From: JBGSUE01 sp041753515
Lineage (GTDB): Bacteria > Patescibacteriota > Microgenomatia > UBA10105 > UBA927
Assembly: GCA_041753515.1 (NCBI GenBank)
Contig: JBGSUE010000032.1
Span: 1-62,877, forward strand
Length of the DNA stretch: 62,877 bases
Direction: 5' to 3'
Shown here: in pieces, positions 16,916-25,486 of the stretch
Numbering within the stretch: the first letter of the stretch is position 1
Layout of the letters: every line of letters begins with the position of its first letter
Position numbers and translations under genes: made by a program
Notes under the pieces: model-generated
What the model was told of the DNA's origin: nothing
Database searches by the model: none
The model's input: only the letters and a program-made list of their open reading frames with translations

Positions 16916-17149
16916 CTGACTTTCTCAAATGAGTGTCCCAAAGCGATTTTTATACAAGTGTGTGGATAACTATACGAGTGCAAAGTTAACAGTGTCATCG
17001 CGAGGAGCGTAAGCGACGTGGCGATCCCAAGATGATTTGAGTACTATTGGATGGGATTGCTTCGCCGTGGGAACGGACTCGCAATGACACTCATTCAAAT
17101 CGTGCGTGTTAGTAATCTGAAAGAAATTTTCCGTTTTTGAGAAAGTCAG
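16916..17149. repeat. Nested inverted-repeat element (MITE-like), 234 bp
   Basis: CTGACTTTCTCAAA (16916-16929) and TTTGAGAAAGTCAG (17136-17149) are perfect 14-bp inverted repeats 234 bp apart, framing a gene-free stretch between two convergent genes. A smaller inverted-repeat element of family B lies inside. No transposase is encoded, so this could be a non-autonomous element. Confidence 0.65.
16992..17090. repeat. Dispersed inverted repeat, family B (copy 1)
   Basis: GTGTCATCGCGAG and CTCGCAATGACAC form 13-bp imperfect (12 of 13) terminal inverted repeats. Internal arms GACGTGGCGATCCCA and TGGGATTGCTTCGCCGTG are also partly complementary. The same consensus occurs near 29970, 31105 and 44841. 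Confidence 0.8.
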
Positions 17150-17158
17150 AATCTAAAA

Positions 17159-17911
17159 TCAGCTGATAAAGAGGATGTAATACAGGGCAGAAAGGATGAT
17201 TCTGTAGATTCCGAATGCGGTGAAAGTGTGTTTTTGGACGTAAGAGATGAAGAATCTGATGGCAAGAAGAGCGGTAATAAATGTCCCGATAAATCCAACG
17301 GCAAGGAGCATGAGTTCATTTTGAGAAAATGAAAAAGAAGATTTGAAAAGATCAAGGCCGGCTGCAGCAGCCATGGTGGGAATGGCCAGAAGAAAGGAAA
17401 ATTCGACCGCATCTTTTTTGGTCATACCCATGGCCATGCCACCCAGAATCGTTGCGGCAGAGCGCGATACACCCGGAATCATGGAAATACTCTGAAAAAG
17501 TCCGATACGGAACGCTTTGGATACTGTCATCTGTTGAGATGTCGAATTTTTTTGTCGAACGAACAGAAGACCGATACCACCTATAAACAGCGAGATAACA
17601 ACGACAAGCGCATTGCCAAGAAGATACGATTTGATGAATGAATAGAACATGAGACCAAGAATTGCGGTCGGAAGAAATGCGGTCAGAAGCTGTAACCAAA
17701 GAGATCTGTTGGAAATGATTTTTTTCCAATAGATCACGATTACTGCGAGTATTGCTCCGAGCTGGATGATGATCTCAAAACTTTTCGTAAATTCCGATTC
17801 CCCAATACCCATGAGACGGGAAACCAGAATCATATGCCCGGTCGATGAGACAGGTAAAAATTCCGTGACTCCTTCAACAACAGACAGGATGATTGCCTGG
17901 AGGATATTCAT
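17159..17911 (-). CDS. uppP: Undecaprenyl-diphosphatase UppP/BacA
   Basis: The 250-residue integral membrane enzyme dephosphorylates undecaprenyl pyrophosphate, returning the lipid carrier for peptidoglycan and glycan synthesis; overexpression gives bacitracin resistance in other bacteria. Both conserved active-site motifs are present: EGVTEFLPVSSTGH at about residues 13-26, and the second re-entrant motif PGVSRSAATI at about 145-155. About eight membrane segments are visible. The start overlaps the stop of the upstream MFS gene by 4 bp. It fits with the WecA-like and UbiA-like enzymes at 38-40 kb, which also use polyprenyl phosphate. Confidence 0.94.
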   Translation of the reverse strand: MNILQAIILSVVEGVTEFLPVSSTGHMILVSRLMGIGESEFTKSFEIIIQLGAILAVIVIYWKKIISNRSLWLQLLTAFLPTAILGLMFYSFIKSYLLGNALVVVISLFIGGIGLLFVRQKNSTSQQMTVSKAFRIGLFQSISMIPGVSRSAATILGGMAMGMTKKDAVEFSFLLAIPTMAAAAGLDLFKSSFSFSQNELMLLAVGFIGTFITALLAIRFFISYVQKHTFTAFGIYRIILSALYYILFIS

Positions 17912-19071
17912 GTAATTGTTCTGTAATGTCGCTTGAGATAGAGATACACGCCAAGCATAATGATCGAAGATAAGATAAAAGGTATATCCTTGTTGAATGT
18001 CTCAAAGAGGTATCCGCCAAAAATCGGGCCCCCGATTCTGCCCAGACTTCCTGATGACATGAGAATGCCCAATATCACACCATAATCATATGGCGGAACA
18101 TTTTCAGTGGCAAGTGCCTGAATGACGGGGTTTGCAATGGCATTTCCAATCGGTATAAGCGTAATCGGTATGATAAGGAGTATCGGATGAGTGGAAAATA
18201 CGAGCAGAATAAGACCTGCCGACAGTATGAGCGGTGAGAATACAAAGAGCTTTTTTTCTCCGAATCGTTGTAGAATATACGGTAATACACGAAGCTGCAT
18301 AATGACGGAAATTATGCCGATATACGTAAAGAGTGTGCCGGTTTGCCGGGGCCCGAATCCGTACGAATATTCTGTCCACAGCGCGAAATTTCCCTGAAGT
18401 ATTGAGAATGCGAAATTGAGGGTGAAAAAAACAACGATGAACAGCCGGATGGAATAGGCATGAAGAATAGTATTGAGCTCCCTTATGGAGTACTTTTTTC
18501 TTTCATTCATGGATGCTTTTTTAACATCCACTGTTTCATCAAGGAATACCAAGGTAGAAATGACCGTTATGAATGAGACGCATGCTGCAAAATATGCCGG
18601 CGCCTGAAAACTCCATGCGGATAAAAATCCTCCGATTGCCGGACCGAAAATGAAACCCAGACCGAATGCGGCTCCGATAAAACCCATTGCCTTGGCGCGA
18701 TTATTTTTTGTGGTAATGTCTGAAATATATGCTTGGGCGATGGAAATATTCCCACCGGTTGCCCCGTCGATAATCCGTGATATGAAAAGCATCGGCAGGG
18801 TGGCGGATGTAGCCATAATCAGGTATCCAATGGTAGAACCTGCCTGGGAGAGAATGAGTAATTTTTTCCGTCCGTATCTGTCCGATAATCTTCCTAATAT
18901 TGGAGATGAGATCAATTGGAAGAGTGAGTAGGAAGCAGTGAGTAATCCGATAATAAATGGATTCGCTCCGTACTTTTCACCGATATAGGGAAGAAGAGGC
19001 AGGATGATGCCAAACCCCAATAGGTCCATGAACACGACCAGAAATATCGTGAGGAGCTGTTTGTTTTTCAT
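17908..19071 (-). CDS. MFS transporter, TetA-like 12-helix drug/proton antiporter family
   Basis: The 387-residue protein has twelve predicted membrane helices and the major facilitator signature between TM2 and TM3 (GRLSDRYGRKKLLI, about residues 60-73). The N-terminal DLLGFGIILPLLPYIGEKYG is characteristic of the TetA/YdhP multidrug efflux branch, as are the LFISRIIDGATGGN and FGPAIGGFLS motifs. It probably exports small molecules using the proton gradient. It follows flavodoxin by 3 bp and overlaps uppP by 4 bp. The substrate cannot be assigned, and antibiotic resistance should not be assumed. Confidence 0.88.
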   Translation of the reverse strand: MKNKQLLTIFLVVFMDLLGFGIILPLLPYIGEKYGANPFIIGLLTASYSLFQLISSPILGRLSDRYGRKKLLILSQAGSTIGYLIMATSATLPMLFISRIIDGATGGNISIAQAYISDITTKNNRAKAMGFIGAAFGLGFIFGPAIGGFLSAWSFQAPAYFAACVSFITVISTLVFLDETVDVKKASMNERKKYSIRELNTILHAYSIRLFIVVFFTLNFAFSILQGNFALWTEYSYGFGPRQTGTLFTYIGIISVIMQLRVLPYILQRFGEKKLFVFSPLILSAGLILLVFSTHPILLIIPITLIPIGNAIANPVIQALATENVPPYDYGVILGILMSSGSLGRIGGPIFGGYLFETFNKDIPFILSSIIMLGVYLYLKRHYRTIT

Positions 19072-19074
19072 TCC

Positions 19075-19521
19075 TTAACCAAGGGAGTCAGCCCATTTTT
19101 TAATGGTTTCCGTATGGGTGTTTTGGTCGTAGAAGAATCCATCGATTTTTAGTGATGGAACTGCCAATACGGCTCCGGCTGTTTTGACAAAATCTTCCAG
19201 AACGTCCGCGCTGCCGCAGAATTTGGCATACGATGAGTCGCCTAGGCTTAAAATTGAAAATTTTTTTCCGTCTAATTTGGAATTTTTGAAATTTTCACGC
19301 ATTTGATTGTAGTCTTCATGCGGTTGACCTTCGGCTCCTTCAAAATCCCAGGTCGGTGTACAGAGAACGGTCAAGTCTGCTGTGTTTACATCTCCCGGGC
19401 TGACATCTTTCGGGTTTTTCATAGTGACTGTATGTGATTTCCCCTTGAGTGTTTCCTCTACGATATGTGCCGCGGTTTCCGTCCCGCCTGAATACGTTGC
19501 ATATGCGATTAAAACATTCAT
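19075..19521 (-). CDS. Flavodoxin
   Basis: The 148-residue FMN-binding electron carrier has the phosphate loop near ATYSGGTETAA (about residues 7-17), the isoalloxazine loops CTPTWDFEGAEGQPH and LGDSSYAKFCGSAD, and flavodoxin length. An in-frame ATG six codons upstream is possible, but the start at 19521 begins the first beta strand and is preceded by AAAGGAG at proper spacing. This is one of few genes here with a clear Shine-Dalgarno site. Neighbours (an MFS transporter and UppP) do not reveal the redox partner. Confidence 0.92.
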   Translation of the reverse strand: MNVLIAYATYSGGTETAAHIVEETLKGKSHTVTMKNPKDVSPGDVNTADLTVLCTPTWDFEGAEGQPHEDYNQMRENFKNSKLDGKKFSILSLGDSSYAKFCGSADVLEDFVKTAGAVLAVPSLKIDGFFYDQNTHTETIKKWADSLG

Positions 19522-19542
19522 ATATTTCTCCTTTCCCAATTA

Positions 19543-19956
19543 TTACCATTTAATCCTGTACCGTTTTGTATTGACCCCACCGCTATTTAATGTCGTTTTT
19601 ACCGTCAGTTGCGCATTGGTGATAATGGTGTGCGGTGTGCAGACGCCTTTTGAACACGTGCCGAAATACAGATTTCTTGCATCGCTTGACCCTGATGGGG
19701 TAAGAGTACCGATAGCCCCCTGAGGTATGCCGTTTGCAGTATATGAAAGTTCATAGTTGACTTTAGAAACGCGGTCGAGATTTTTGAATGTAATATCAAC
19801 GCTTCTGGCAGGTCGGTTGAGTTTAGCTGATGAGTATGATACAGCGTCGATTGACCCACCTGAACGGACTGCGGGTTTGTAATACACCCGTTGTTTGAGT
19901 GCATAGACAGGTTTACTGGCAAACAGTGCAATAACAAGTATCAGAATCCATTTCAT
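19543..19956 (-). CDS. Secreted beta-rich protein of unknown function
   Basis: The 137-residue protein has a signal peptide (MKWILILVIALFASKPVYA, cleavage after about residue 19), then a basic stretch and a region of alternating strands resembling a small immunoglobulin-like domain (VDITFKNLDRVSKVNYELSY; FGTCSKGVC; NAQLTVKTTL). One cysteine pair could form a disulfide. No family is recognised. It heads the flavodoxin, MFS and uppP run on the minus strand. A TATAAT 8 nt before the start codon suggests a leaderless transcript. Confidence 0.6.
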   Translation of the reverse strand: MKWILILVIALFASKPVYALKQRVYYKPAVRSGGSIDAVSYSSAKLNRPARSVDITFKNLDRVSKVNYELSYTANGIPQGAIGTLTPSGSSDARNLYFGTCSKGVCTPHTIITNAQLTVKTTLNSGGVNTKRYRIKW

Positions 19957-19964
19957 ATAACATT

Positions 19965-19970
19965 ATTATA
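19965..19970 (-). promoter_or_regulatory. -10 box 8 nt before the start at 19956
   Basis: On the minus strand TATAAT (19970-19965) lies 8 nt before the ATG at 19956. Together with the plus-strand box at 19992 it forms a 50-bp divergent promoter region. Confidence 0.6.
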
Positions 19971-19991
19971 AATAAATTGACGTTTTCGTGC

Positions 19992-19997
19992 TATACT
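19992..19997 (+). promoter_or_regulatory. -10 box 9 nt before the start at 20007
   Basis: TATACT lies 9 nt before the ATG at 20007, giving an mRNA with almost no leader. It supports the start at 20007 over the in-frame codon at 19977. Confidence 0.55.
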
Positions 19998-20006
19998 GAA
20001 AAAACA

Positions 20007-20630
20007 ATGCATAAAAAATCCGTCATTATCATTGTTGTGGTGACACTGCTTCTGATATCTTCCGTATTTACCATAATCCTTTTTACCAATTCAAAAAAAA
20101 ATGAGGAAACAGATGACACCACTCTTTCTCCTGAAGTTGAGCTTCCTGTTGTATCAAAAACATGGAACGATCCGGCGGGCTTCACTCTTGAAATTCCCGA
20201 AGATATCACCATCGATACGCATGAAAAAGACGACACGGTCAATTACGCACATCTGGAGTTGACACACCCAGAGCATCCGGGGTTTATCATTGTATGGGTC
20301 AAGGATACGACAGCGTCTGATGTGACGGCCTGGGTGCGGACTGAGGCGGCATTTGAAGGCGCCAATATCATCGATACTGTGCTTGGTGGAAAAGCCGGGA
20401 AGAAAGTGATTGTGAGCGAACCGCGCAAAGTTGTATATACGGGGATAATATCCGATGGACTTCTGTTTTTGGTGGAAGGCAATTTCGGTGATGATCCGTA
20501 TTGGAGCGGCCTGTACAATAGTCTCACCGGCAGTTTTGTGCTCCTGCCGACTCCGACACAGCCGGGATCCGCTGCATCATCAAACTCCGCCCCCGCCGCC
20601 TCCTACGATGAAGAGGAAGTATTGGAGTAA
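20007..20630 (+). CDS. Single-pass anchored extracellular protein, unknown function
   Basis: The 207-residue protein has an N-terminal anchor (about residues 5-25, SVIIIVVVTLLLISSVFTII) and a short acidic linker. A globular domain of about 130 residues (about 48-178) begins WNDPAGFTLEIPEDITID and contains HLELTHPEHPGFIIVWVKDT and GGKAGKKVIVSEPRKVVY; a Pro/Ser-rich acidic tail ends the chain. The alternating pattern resembles PsbP/Mog1-like or DUF-type sandwich domains seen in other surface proteins, but I cannot name the family. The stop lies 2 bp from the convergent, frameshifted gene. Confidence 0.6.
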   Translation: MHKKSVIIIVVVTLLLISSVFTIILFTNSKKNEETDDTTLSPEVELPVVSKTWNDPAGFTLEIPEDITIDTHEKDDTVNYAHLELTHPEHPGFIIVWVKDTTASDVTAWVRTEAAFEGANIIDTVLGGKAGKKVIVSEPRKVVYTGIISDGLLFLVEGNFGDDPYWSGLYNSLTGSFVLLPTPTQPGSAASSNSAPAASYDEEEVLE

Positions 20631-20632
20631 AA

Positions 20633-21350
20633 CTACGTTTTTGCCGGTACCCGGTTTATTGCCGATGCACCCATTATTATTCGTGCATTCCAACTTAAAT
20701 TTTTTTGCTGGGGTTTCATAACATTAAATGACAAATCCGGAACACCAGGTACCTGACAAAAGAATTCACGATAATCTGGGTGTTTAAATACTTGATATCG
20801 TGGAAAACCTTGTTCTAATCCTTCAATAATATCGCGACATTCTGGTATTAAACTCAGATCAGATAATGTTCCGTCTTTATCTATTAATCCAAAAGCTCTG
20901 TAAAGTTCTGTTCTTACTTCTTCAGGTAAATTTGATGTATTTCCTTCCAAATCAAATGCGAGGGTATTAGATCTTTTTCTGGGATTTCCTTCTGCTCGTA
21001 TTTCTGCAGCTTTATCATCCATTATTTGTTCATGTCGTTGATCAATGTAAGCCGTATACCCTTTAATTGATGCAAGAGCCTCAGGATATTTTTCGATAAA
21101 ATCTGGATTCTCCAATATGGTATTGATTCTGCGTTTTATTGAATTAAACGGATCCATATTTGCTTCAGCCTCGGCTTTTTCTCCGGCTTCTTTGGCGCGT
21201 TCGCGCACTGCATCAAAGGCCTTCTTTTTTTATGGCAGGATCCTTATGCAGACCAAGCTCAGTTATTGCGCCAGTCAATTCTCTTGCTTTTTTCACTCTT
21301 GCCTGCTTAAATGCCGGACTGCCGCCAACTGGAAATTTGCCTTCTGTTAT
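20633..21350 (-). pseudogene. Frameshifted gene of unknown function (about 235 codons if restored)
   Basis: Two open segments lie in different frames. The upstream one (21350-21213) encodes ITEGKFPVGGSPAFKQARVK and on to a stop. The downstream one (open to 20633) continues DAVRERAKEAGEKAEAE and then about 180 residues. They meet at a run of seven A (minus strand, 21231-21225); one more A would join them. At the 5' end AGGAGG (21364-21359) is followed 8 nt later by ATA, not ATG, GTG or TTG. The product would be a charged, helical protein with FPRYQVFKHPDYREFF near the C terminus. It may be decayed, slippage-expressed, or a sequencing error. No family is recognised. Confidence 0.6.
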
Positions 21351-21481
21351 ATAGATTTCCTCCTATAGTCCTGATTTTGGCAGAGAGAGAGAGGAGTGTC
21401 AAGAAAATGCTATTATGAAATATTTCCTGCACGTTTTAATGATTTTTTGATTGACTTGATGAGATATTTGGCAATTTGTGA

Positions 21482-21589
21482 TATAATCTGAAAGTCTAGG
21501 AAAGAAGTGAATCGTCCTTGTGAATTGCTTCATGCAGATTCTCTTCAGGCGTTATATGTCTTCTGGTCCTGGAGAGAAAGGAGTCCATT
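21482..21589 (+). promoter_or_regulatory. -10 box and about 95-nt leader of the RRM protein gene
   Basis: TATAAT (21482-21487) follows an AT-rich stretch with TTGACT and TTGATG, neither at ideal spacing. The transcript would carry a leader of about 95 nt ending in AGAAAGGAG before the ATG. This leader is exceptional in a window where most starts are leaderless. Long leaders control cold-induced RRM and cold-shock genes in other bacteria. The upstream part (21361-21481) holds no gene. Confidence 0.5.
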
Positions 21590-21841
21590 ATGGCAAACTT
21601 ATTTGTAGGGAATCTTCCTTATGAATTGGATGATGCTGCACTTGGTGCCCATTTTGCAGGTGCCGGAACAGTCGTTTCGGCTAAAGTCATTAAAGACAAA
21701 TATTCCGGCCGCTCACGCGGATTCGGATTTGTCGAGATGTCAAGCGATGAGGAAACCAAAAAAGCCATCGAAATGTACAACGGAAGCGATTTAAGCGGCC
21801 GTGCACTCGTGGTGAATGAAGCAAGACCACCGAAACAATAA
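21590..21841 (+). CDS. RNA-binding protein with a single RRM domain
   Basis: The 83-residue protein is a lone RNA recognition motif with RNP-2 LFVGNLP (about residues 4-10) and RNP-1 SRGFGFVEM (about 43-51), followed by a very short PPKQ tail. Bacterial RRM proteins of this type, common in cyanobacteria and in CPR genomes, bind single-stranded RNA and are often cold-induced. It is monocistronic, with a long leader, a good Shine-Dalgarno site and a strong terminator, which suggests high expression. Its RNA targets are unknown. Confidence 0.93.
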   Translation: MANLFVGNLPYELDDAALGAHFAGAGTVVSAKVIKDKYSGRSRGFGFVEMSSDEETKKAIEMYNGSDLSGRALVVNEARPPKQ

Positions 21842-21866
21842 GGGAATATTTTTATATTCGATTGGG

Positions 21867-21895
21867 AAACCGGCTTTTCTTAAGCCGGTTTTTCC
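21867..21895 (+). terminator. Rho-independent terminator after the RRM gene
   Basis: AAACCGGCTT (21867-21876) pairs perfectly with AAGCCGGTTT (21882-21891) around TTCTT, followed by more T residues. Confidence 0.85.
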
Positions 21896-21936
21896 ATTTA
21901 TAGCGGGCTAAATTTGTTTTTCCCTGCCGGTTTTGG

Positions 21937-21942
21937 TACTAT
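21937..21942 (+). promoter_or_regulatory. Extended -10 box 9 nt before the start at 21952
   Basis: TGGTACTAT carries a TACTAT hexamer with an upstream TG. Its end lies 9 nt before the ATG at 21952. Confidence 0.5.
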
Positions 21943-21951
21943 TAAGACCAT

Positions 21952-22422
21952 ATGTATGAAAGCCCTTCATACGGCACGTTGCATGTATCTGAAGTACGCG
22001 ACAGGATCCTTGATTTTATGGCCGAGAAATCCGATAGCCAGTACAGAATGATTATCGGTACGGATTCCCAGCCTCACAATGGTAGGGGTGTGGATTTTGT
22101 GACTGCATTTGTCGTACACCGGATCGGAAACGGTGGGATTTTTTTTTGGAAACGGGTCGTGAAGAAAAAAATATATGTCCTCAAAACCAGGATGTATGAA
22201 GAAGCGCTGATATCTTTGGAAGAGGCGGAAGCGTTTGTTGGACTTTTCAAAAATGATGGAATCGGCAAATACAATCTTGAAATCCACGTGGATATCGGAA
22301 AAAACGGAAAGACACGGGAAATGATTGCTGAAATTGTCGGTATGATCCGCGGCAGCGGATATACAGTAAAAATCAAACCGGATAGTTTTGCGGCAACAAA
22401 AGTGGCGGATAAGTATACGTAA
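21952..22422 (+). CDS. YkuK-family (DUF458) RNase H-like protein
   Basis: The 156-residue protein matches the YkuK/DUF458 family, predicted to have an RNase H-like fold. IIGTDSQPH (about residues 34-42) carries the first acidic residue; a long strand-helix unit and then EIHVDIGKNGKTREMIAEI and KIKPDSFAATKVADKYT follow. The biochemical role of the family is not established; B. subtilis YkuK is associated with sporulation and stress sets. Length and ends agree with the family. It is followed after 23 bp by the cupredoxin-like gene. Confidence 0.8.
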   Translation: MYESPSYGTLHVSEVRDRILDFMAEKSDSQYRMIIGTDSQPHNGRGVDFVTAFVVHRIGNGGIFFWKRVVKKKIYVLKTRMYEEALISLEEAEAFVGLFKNDGIGKYNLEIHVDIGKNGKTREMIAEIVGMIRGSGYTVKIKPDSFAATKVADKYT

Positions 22423-22445
22423 TTTTTTGATAGGGGGTGAAAAGT

Positions 22446-23018
22446 ATGATGAAAGTGATAATTTTTTTGATCATTGCGGCGCTGGGCGTGACTGCGGGAT
22501 GGTACGCATTTGGCGGACAGGGGAATATCCCGCCGTTTCCCATTGAAACGGCAAAAAATGAAACGGATCAGAAAGATGACTCATTGCCACAACCGACGCT
22601 GGAAAGCTCGGGTCTTTTTGACTATCAGGATTCACAAACGACGGTTGTGCCAACATCTGGATCAACTTTTTCCGATACCACAAAAGGCGGAGTAGTCACT
22701 CCGACTGCAAAACCTACGGCAAAGGCAAGTCCGACTGTGCCGGTTGTTAAATATACGGCAACTGTTTCTTATACAAATAATGGATTTTCTCCAATGGTAT
22801 TGACCGTGAAAGCCAATACAAAGGTGACGTTTACCAATAATTCCGATAAAAATATGTGGGTAAGAACATCAGCCAGCGGTCAACTGACTGATTTTGATCA
22901 GTTGAAAAGCATAGCCCGCGGTGGGACATATGAATTCTTATTTACCAGTGTCGGTACATGGAAATATGAGAACCGTGTGACACCTGAACATACAGGAGTG
23001 ATTATCGTTACCCAATAA
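22446..23018 (+). CDS. Membrane-anchored cupredoxin-like protein
   Basis: The 190-residue protein has an N-terminal anchor (about residues 3-22), a Thr/Pro-rich linker (about 35-103) and a C-terminal beta sandwich of about 85 residues of cupredoxin type (TNNGFSPMVLTVKANTKVTF, then FLFTSVGTWKYENRV and HTGVIIV). A true blue-copper protein would have a Cys and two His at fixed places; here there is no Cys and only one His (PEHTG), so copper binding looks lost or unconventional. The start at 22446 is chosen because TAGGGGGTGA ends 5 nt before it, although a GTG three codons upstream is in frame. Its end nearly meets the convergent PBP gene. Confidence 0.75.
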   Translation: MMKVIIFLIIAALGVTAGWYAFGGQGNIPPFPIETAKNETDQKDDSLPQPTLESSGLFDYQDSQTTVVPTSGSTFSDTTKGGVVTPTAKPTAKASPTVPVVKYTATVSYTNNGFSPMVLTVKANTKVTFTNNSDKNMWVRTSASGQLTDFDQLKSIARGGTYEFLFTSVGTWKYENRVTPEHTGVIIVTQ

Positions 23019-23026
23019 ACCTTTCT

Positions 23027-25399
23027 TCAGGTTTCTTGAGGTGTTGGGGTTGCCGGTGGCATCCTGCAGGTGTTTCCTGCGGGTTCCGTTCCTTTGGTGA
23101 AATATTCCTTCTTCCCTCCGTAACAGGGGATTTCTACTACTCCGGGAGGTTTCTCCGGAATGTTGTCCTGCTTGTCAGCAAGGAGAGAATTCATAATATC
23201 GTGCCAGATTGGGGATGCGCCGGTTACGCCGCTTGTGAGGGTCGGGTTCATGGGGGAATTATCATTGTTTCCCACCCAAACAGCCGTGAGAATTTCGGGT
23301 GTATACCCGATAGTCCAATTGTCCCGTTTATCATTGCTGGTTCCGGTTTTTACGGAAACGGTTTTTCCCGGAATGACAAGATCGGACCGCGGTCCGAATG
23401 CCGGAGTCCGGGCACTGTTGTCGCTTAAGATATTGGATATGATCCATGCCGTTTCAGTGCGGATTGCCTGAAGACCTGCGTCAGGTGTAAATTTATCTAT
23501 AACACGGCCAGTATAATCCGATACTTCAAGAATAGGCATGAGATTTCTGTGGACACCTTTGTTGGAAAGAGTCCCATACACTTGTGCCATTTCAATCATT
23601 GTCACATCGCCGCCACCAAGGGTAAGGGAGAGACCAAATCTGGTTGGATTATTCCAGGATTCGGTAATTCCCATCCGGATTCCTGTTTCCACCATTGTTT
23701 TGACTCCGATTTTAGCAAGAGTCTTTACAGCAGGAATGTTGTAGGAATTGGCAAGAGCCGAACGCAGAGTGACTGTCCCATGATACCGTCCGTCGTAATT
23801 GACCGGTGTGTAGGGTTCACTTCCGGGAATTTTGTAGGTTATGGGAGAATCGTTGATAAGCGTTGCCGCACTAAATCCGTTTTCCAGAGCTGCGGCATAA
23901 TTCACAACTTTAATCGAGGAACCTGGCTGTCTCAATCGTGTGGATACATTTACATTACCGTCATTCTCGTAATCAAAATAGTTGGCGCTTCCCACCATTG
24001 CAAGTATTTCTCCGGTTGTCGGGTTTGTGACGAGTGCGGCACCGTTGCCCACGTTTAATGGTTTGAGAGCGCTGATATGCCGGGATACAGTCTGTTCTGT
24101 CAGTGTTTGGATGTCGGAATCCAGTGACGTGACAACGCGCAAGCCCCCCTGTTGGATCAACCGGGCACCGTAGCGTTTTTCAAGAAGATCTTTGACAAAC
24201 ATGACAAAATGTGGCGCCTTTATGCCACTGTCCTGTTGGCGATACACGATCGGTTCATCCAGTGCGGTATTGTATTGATCTTCGGAAATATATCCGTCAT
24301 CACGCATTCTGCGCAGCACTTCTCTTTGTCGCACTATCGCAAGATCGGGTTTGGCTCCGAACGGTGAATACGTGCTTGGTGCTGCCGGGAGTCCGGCTAA
24401 AAGTGCCGCCTCGTTTAGGGTCAGATCTTTGACTGATTTGCCGAAATACATTCGGCTTGCGGATTCAATTCCCCACGCAGTCCCGCCGTACGGCACCTGA
24501 TTTAAGTACATTTCAAGAATCTGGTTTTTTGAATAGATGCGTTCCGCTTCAAGTGACAAAACAAGTTCTTTCAGTTTTCGTGTAATGGTTATTTCAGGAG
24601 TAAGAAGGGCAGATTTGATGAGCTGTTGTGTGATAGTTGAACCACCCTGCAAATGGTCGTTGCGCAAGGTTTCATTGGCAGCCCGTGCAATACCCCGAAG
24701 GGAGAAGCCTGGGTGCGTATAAAACTCACGATCCTCAATTGCGATTGTTGCTTTCTGTACTATATCCGGAATTTCATGAAGTGGGAGCGGGGTTCGGTTT
24801 TCATCCGCGTATATCTCGTAGAGTACTGTACCGCTACGGTCATAAATTTTTGTCGCAACGGGAATGGATCGGGCGGATAAAAGGATCGGGCTGGGAAGCT
24901 GATCCATCCATGATGTATAGACATACGGCAGAAAAACAAAAAAAAGTGCTGCACAGACACCCAGGAAAAAAGATTGGAACCTCCATGCCAAGTGCAGAGG
25001 TGCAGGGTAGACGGTGAGAGGCCGTTTTTTTGACGCTCTGGGCCCCATCCGTACCCGTAATTTCCATAATACTGTGTGTATGGCATCATTCGCCTTTTGG
25101 AACGGAATGAGGGTCATTAATAATAGTTTTTTGAGATATGAAAACCGGATAAATGGCATGGCAAAACGGAGTGCCTCTTTGAGTGAAGAGTAATAAATCT
25201 TTGGGAGTTTGGACCATTGAGGTTCGAGTATTTTCTTTTTCCTTCGTGATTTTTTCTGCTGGATAGTCCATGGTGAAAATGCTGTTGAGATGAGCCGGAA
25301 GGGAAAAAGGAACACAGCGGCAAGTATTTTCTTTACGCCATCCCCGATTGCTATAAGTCCGTCAATAATTCCCATGATGATGGCAGTAATAATATACAT
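23027..25399 (-). CDS. Class A penicillin-binding protein (PBP1A type), copy 1
   Basis: The 790-residue bifunctional peptidoglycan synthase has an unusually long N-terminal part (about 170 residues) with several hydrophobic and basic stretches before the main anchor (FFLGVCAALFFVFLPYVYT). The GT51 glycosyltransferase domain shows IEDREFYTHPG and the LQGGSTITQQLIKSALL motif. The transpeptidase domain has QPGSSIK (active Ser), SYN and VSVKTGTS. A Pro/Thr tail ends the protein. It polymerises lipid II and cross-links peptides outside the membrane. An alternative start at 25375 is possible. A second class A PBP lies at 31151-33400. Confidence 0.93.
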   Translation of the reverse strand: MYIITAIIMGIIDGLIAIGDGVKKILAAVFLFPFRLISTAFSPWTIQQKKSRRKKKILEPQWSKLPKIYYSSLKEALRFAMPFIRFSYLKKLLLMTLIPFQKANDAIHTVLWKLRVRMGPRASKKRPLTVYPAPLHLAWRFQSFFLGVCAALFFVFLPYVYTSWMDQLPSPILLSARSIPVATKIYDRSGTVLYEIYADENRTPLPLHEIPDIVQKATIAIEDREFYTHPGFSLRGIARAANETLRNDHLQGGSTITQQLIKSALLTPEITITRKLKELVLSLEAERIYSKNQILEMYLNQVPYGGTAWGIESASRMYFGKSVKDLTLNEAALLAGLPAAPSTYSPFGAKPDLAIVRQREVLRRMRDDGYISEDQYNTALDEPIVYRQQDSGIKAPHFVMFVKDLLEKRYGARLIQQGGLRVVTSLDSDIQTLTEQTVSRHISALKPLNVGNGAALVTNPTTGEILAMVGSANYFDYENDGNVNVSTRLRQPGSSIKVVNYAAALENGFSAATLINDSPITYKIPGSEPYTPVNYDGRYHGTVTLRSALANSYNIPAVKTLAKIGVKTMVETGIRMGITESWNNPTRFGLSLTLGGGDVTMIEMAQVYGTLSNKGVHRNLMPILEVSDYTGRVIDKFTPDAGLQAIRTETAWIISNILSDNSARTPAFGPRSDLVIPGKTVSVKTGTSNDKRDNWTIGYTPEILTAVWVGNNDNSPMNPTLTSGVTGASPIWHDIMNSLLADKQDNIPEKPPGVVEIPCYGGKKEYFTKGTEPAGNTCRMPPATPTPQET

Positions 25400-25486
25400 T
25401 TGACTGTATTTGGAAATAACTCAAAGCGAAGAATTCCATCTGATTTATATCACATCCTATGGGCCTGAAGCAAGAGGGAAGAAGTG

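Noticed and set aside
17908..19071. Tetracycline resistance determinant
   Set aside because: The protein is TetA-like in fold and motif, but the MFS branch is broad and nothing in the locus (regulator, mobile element) supports resistance.
24637..25017. Plus-strand frames opposite the first PBP gene
   Set aside because: They are antisense to strongly conserved peptidoglycan synthase motifs and lack any recognisable product.
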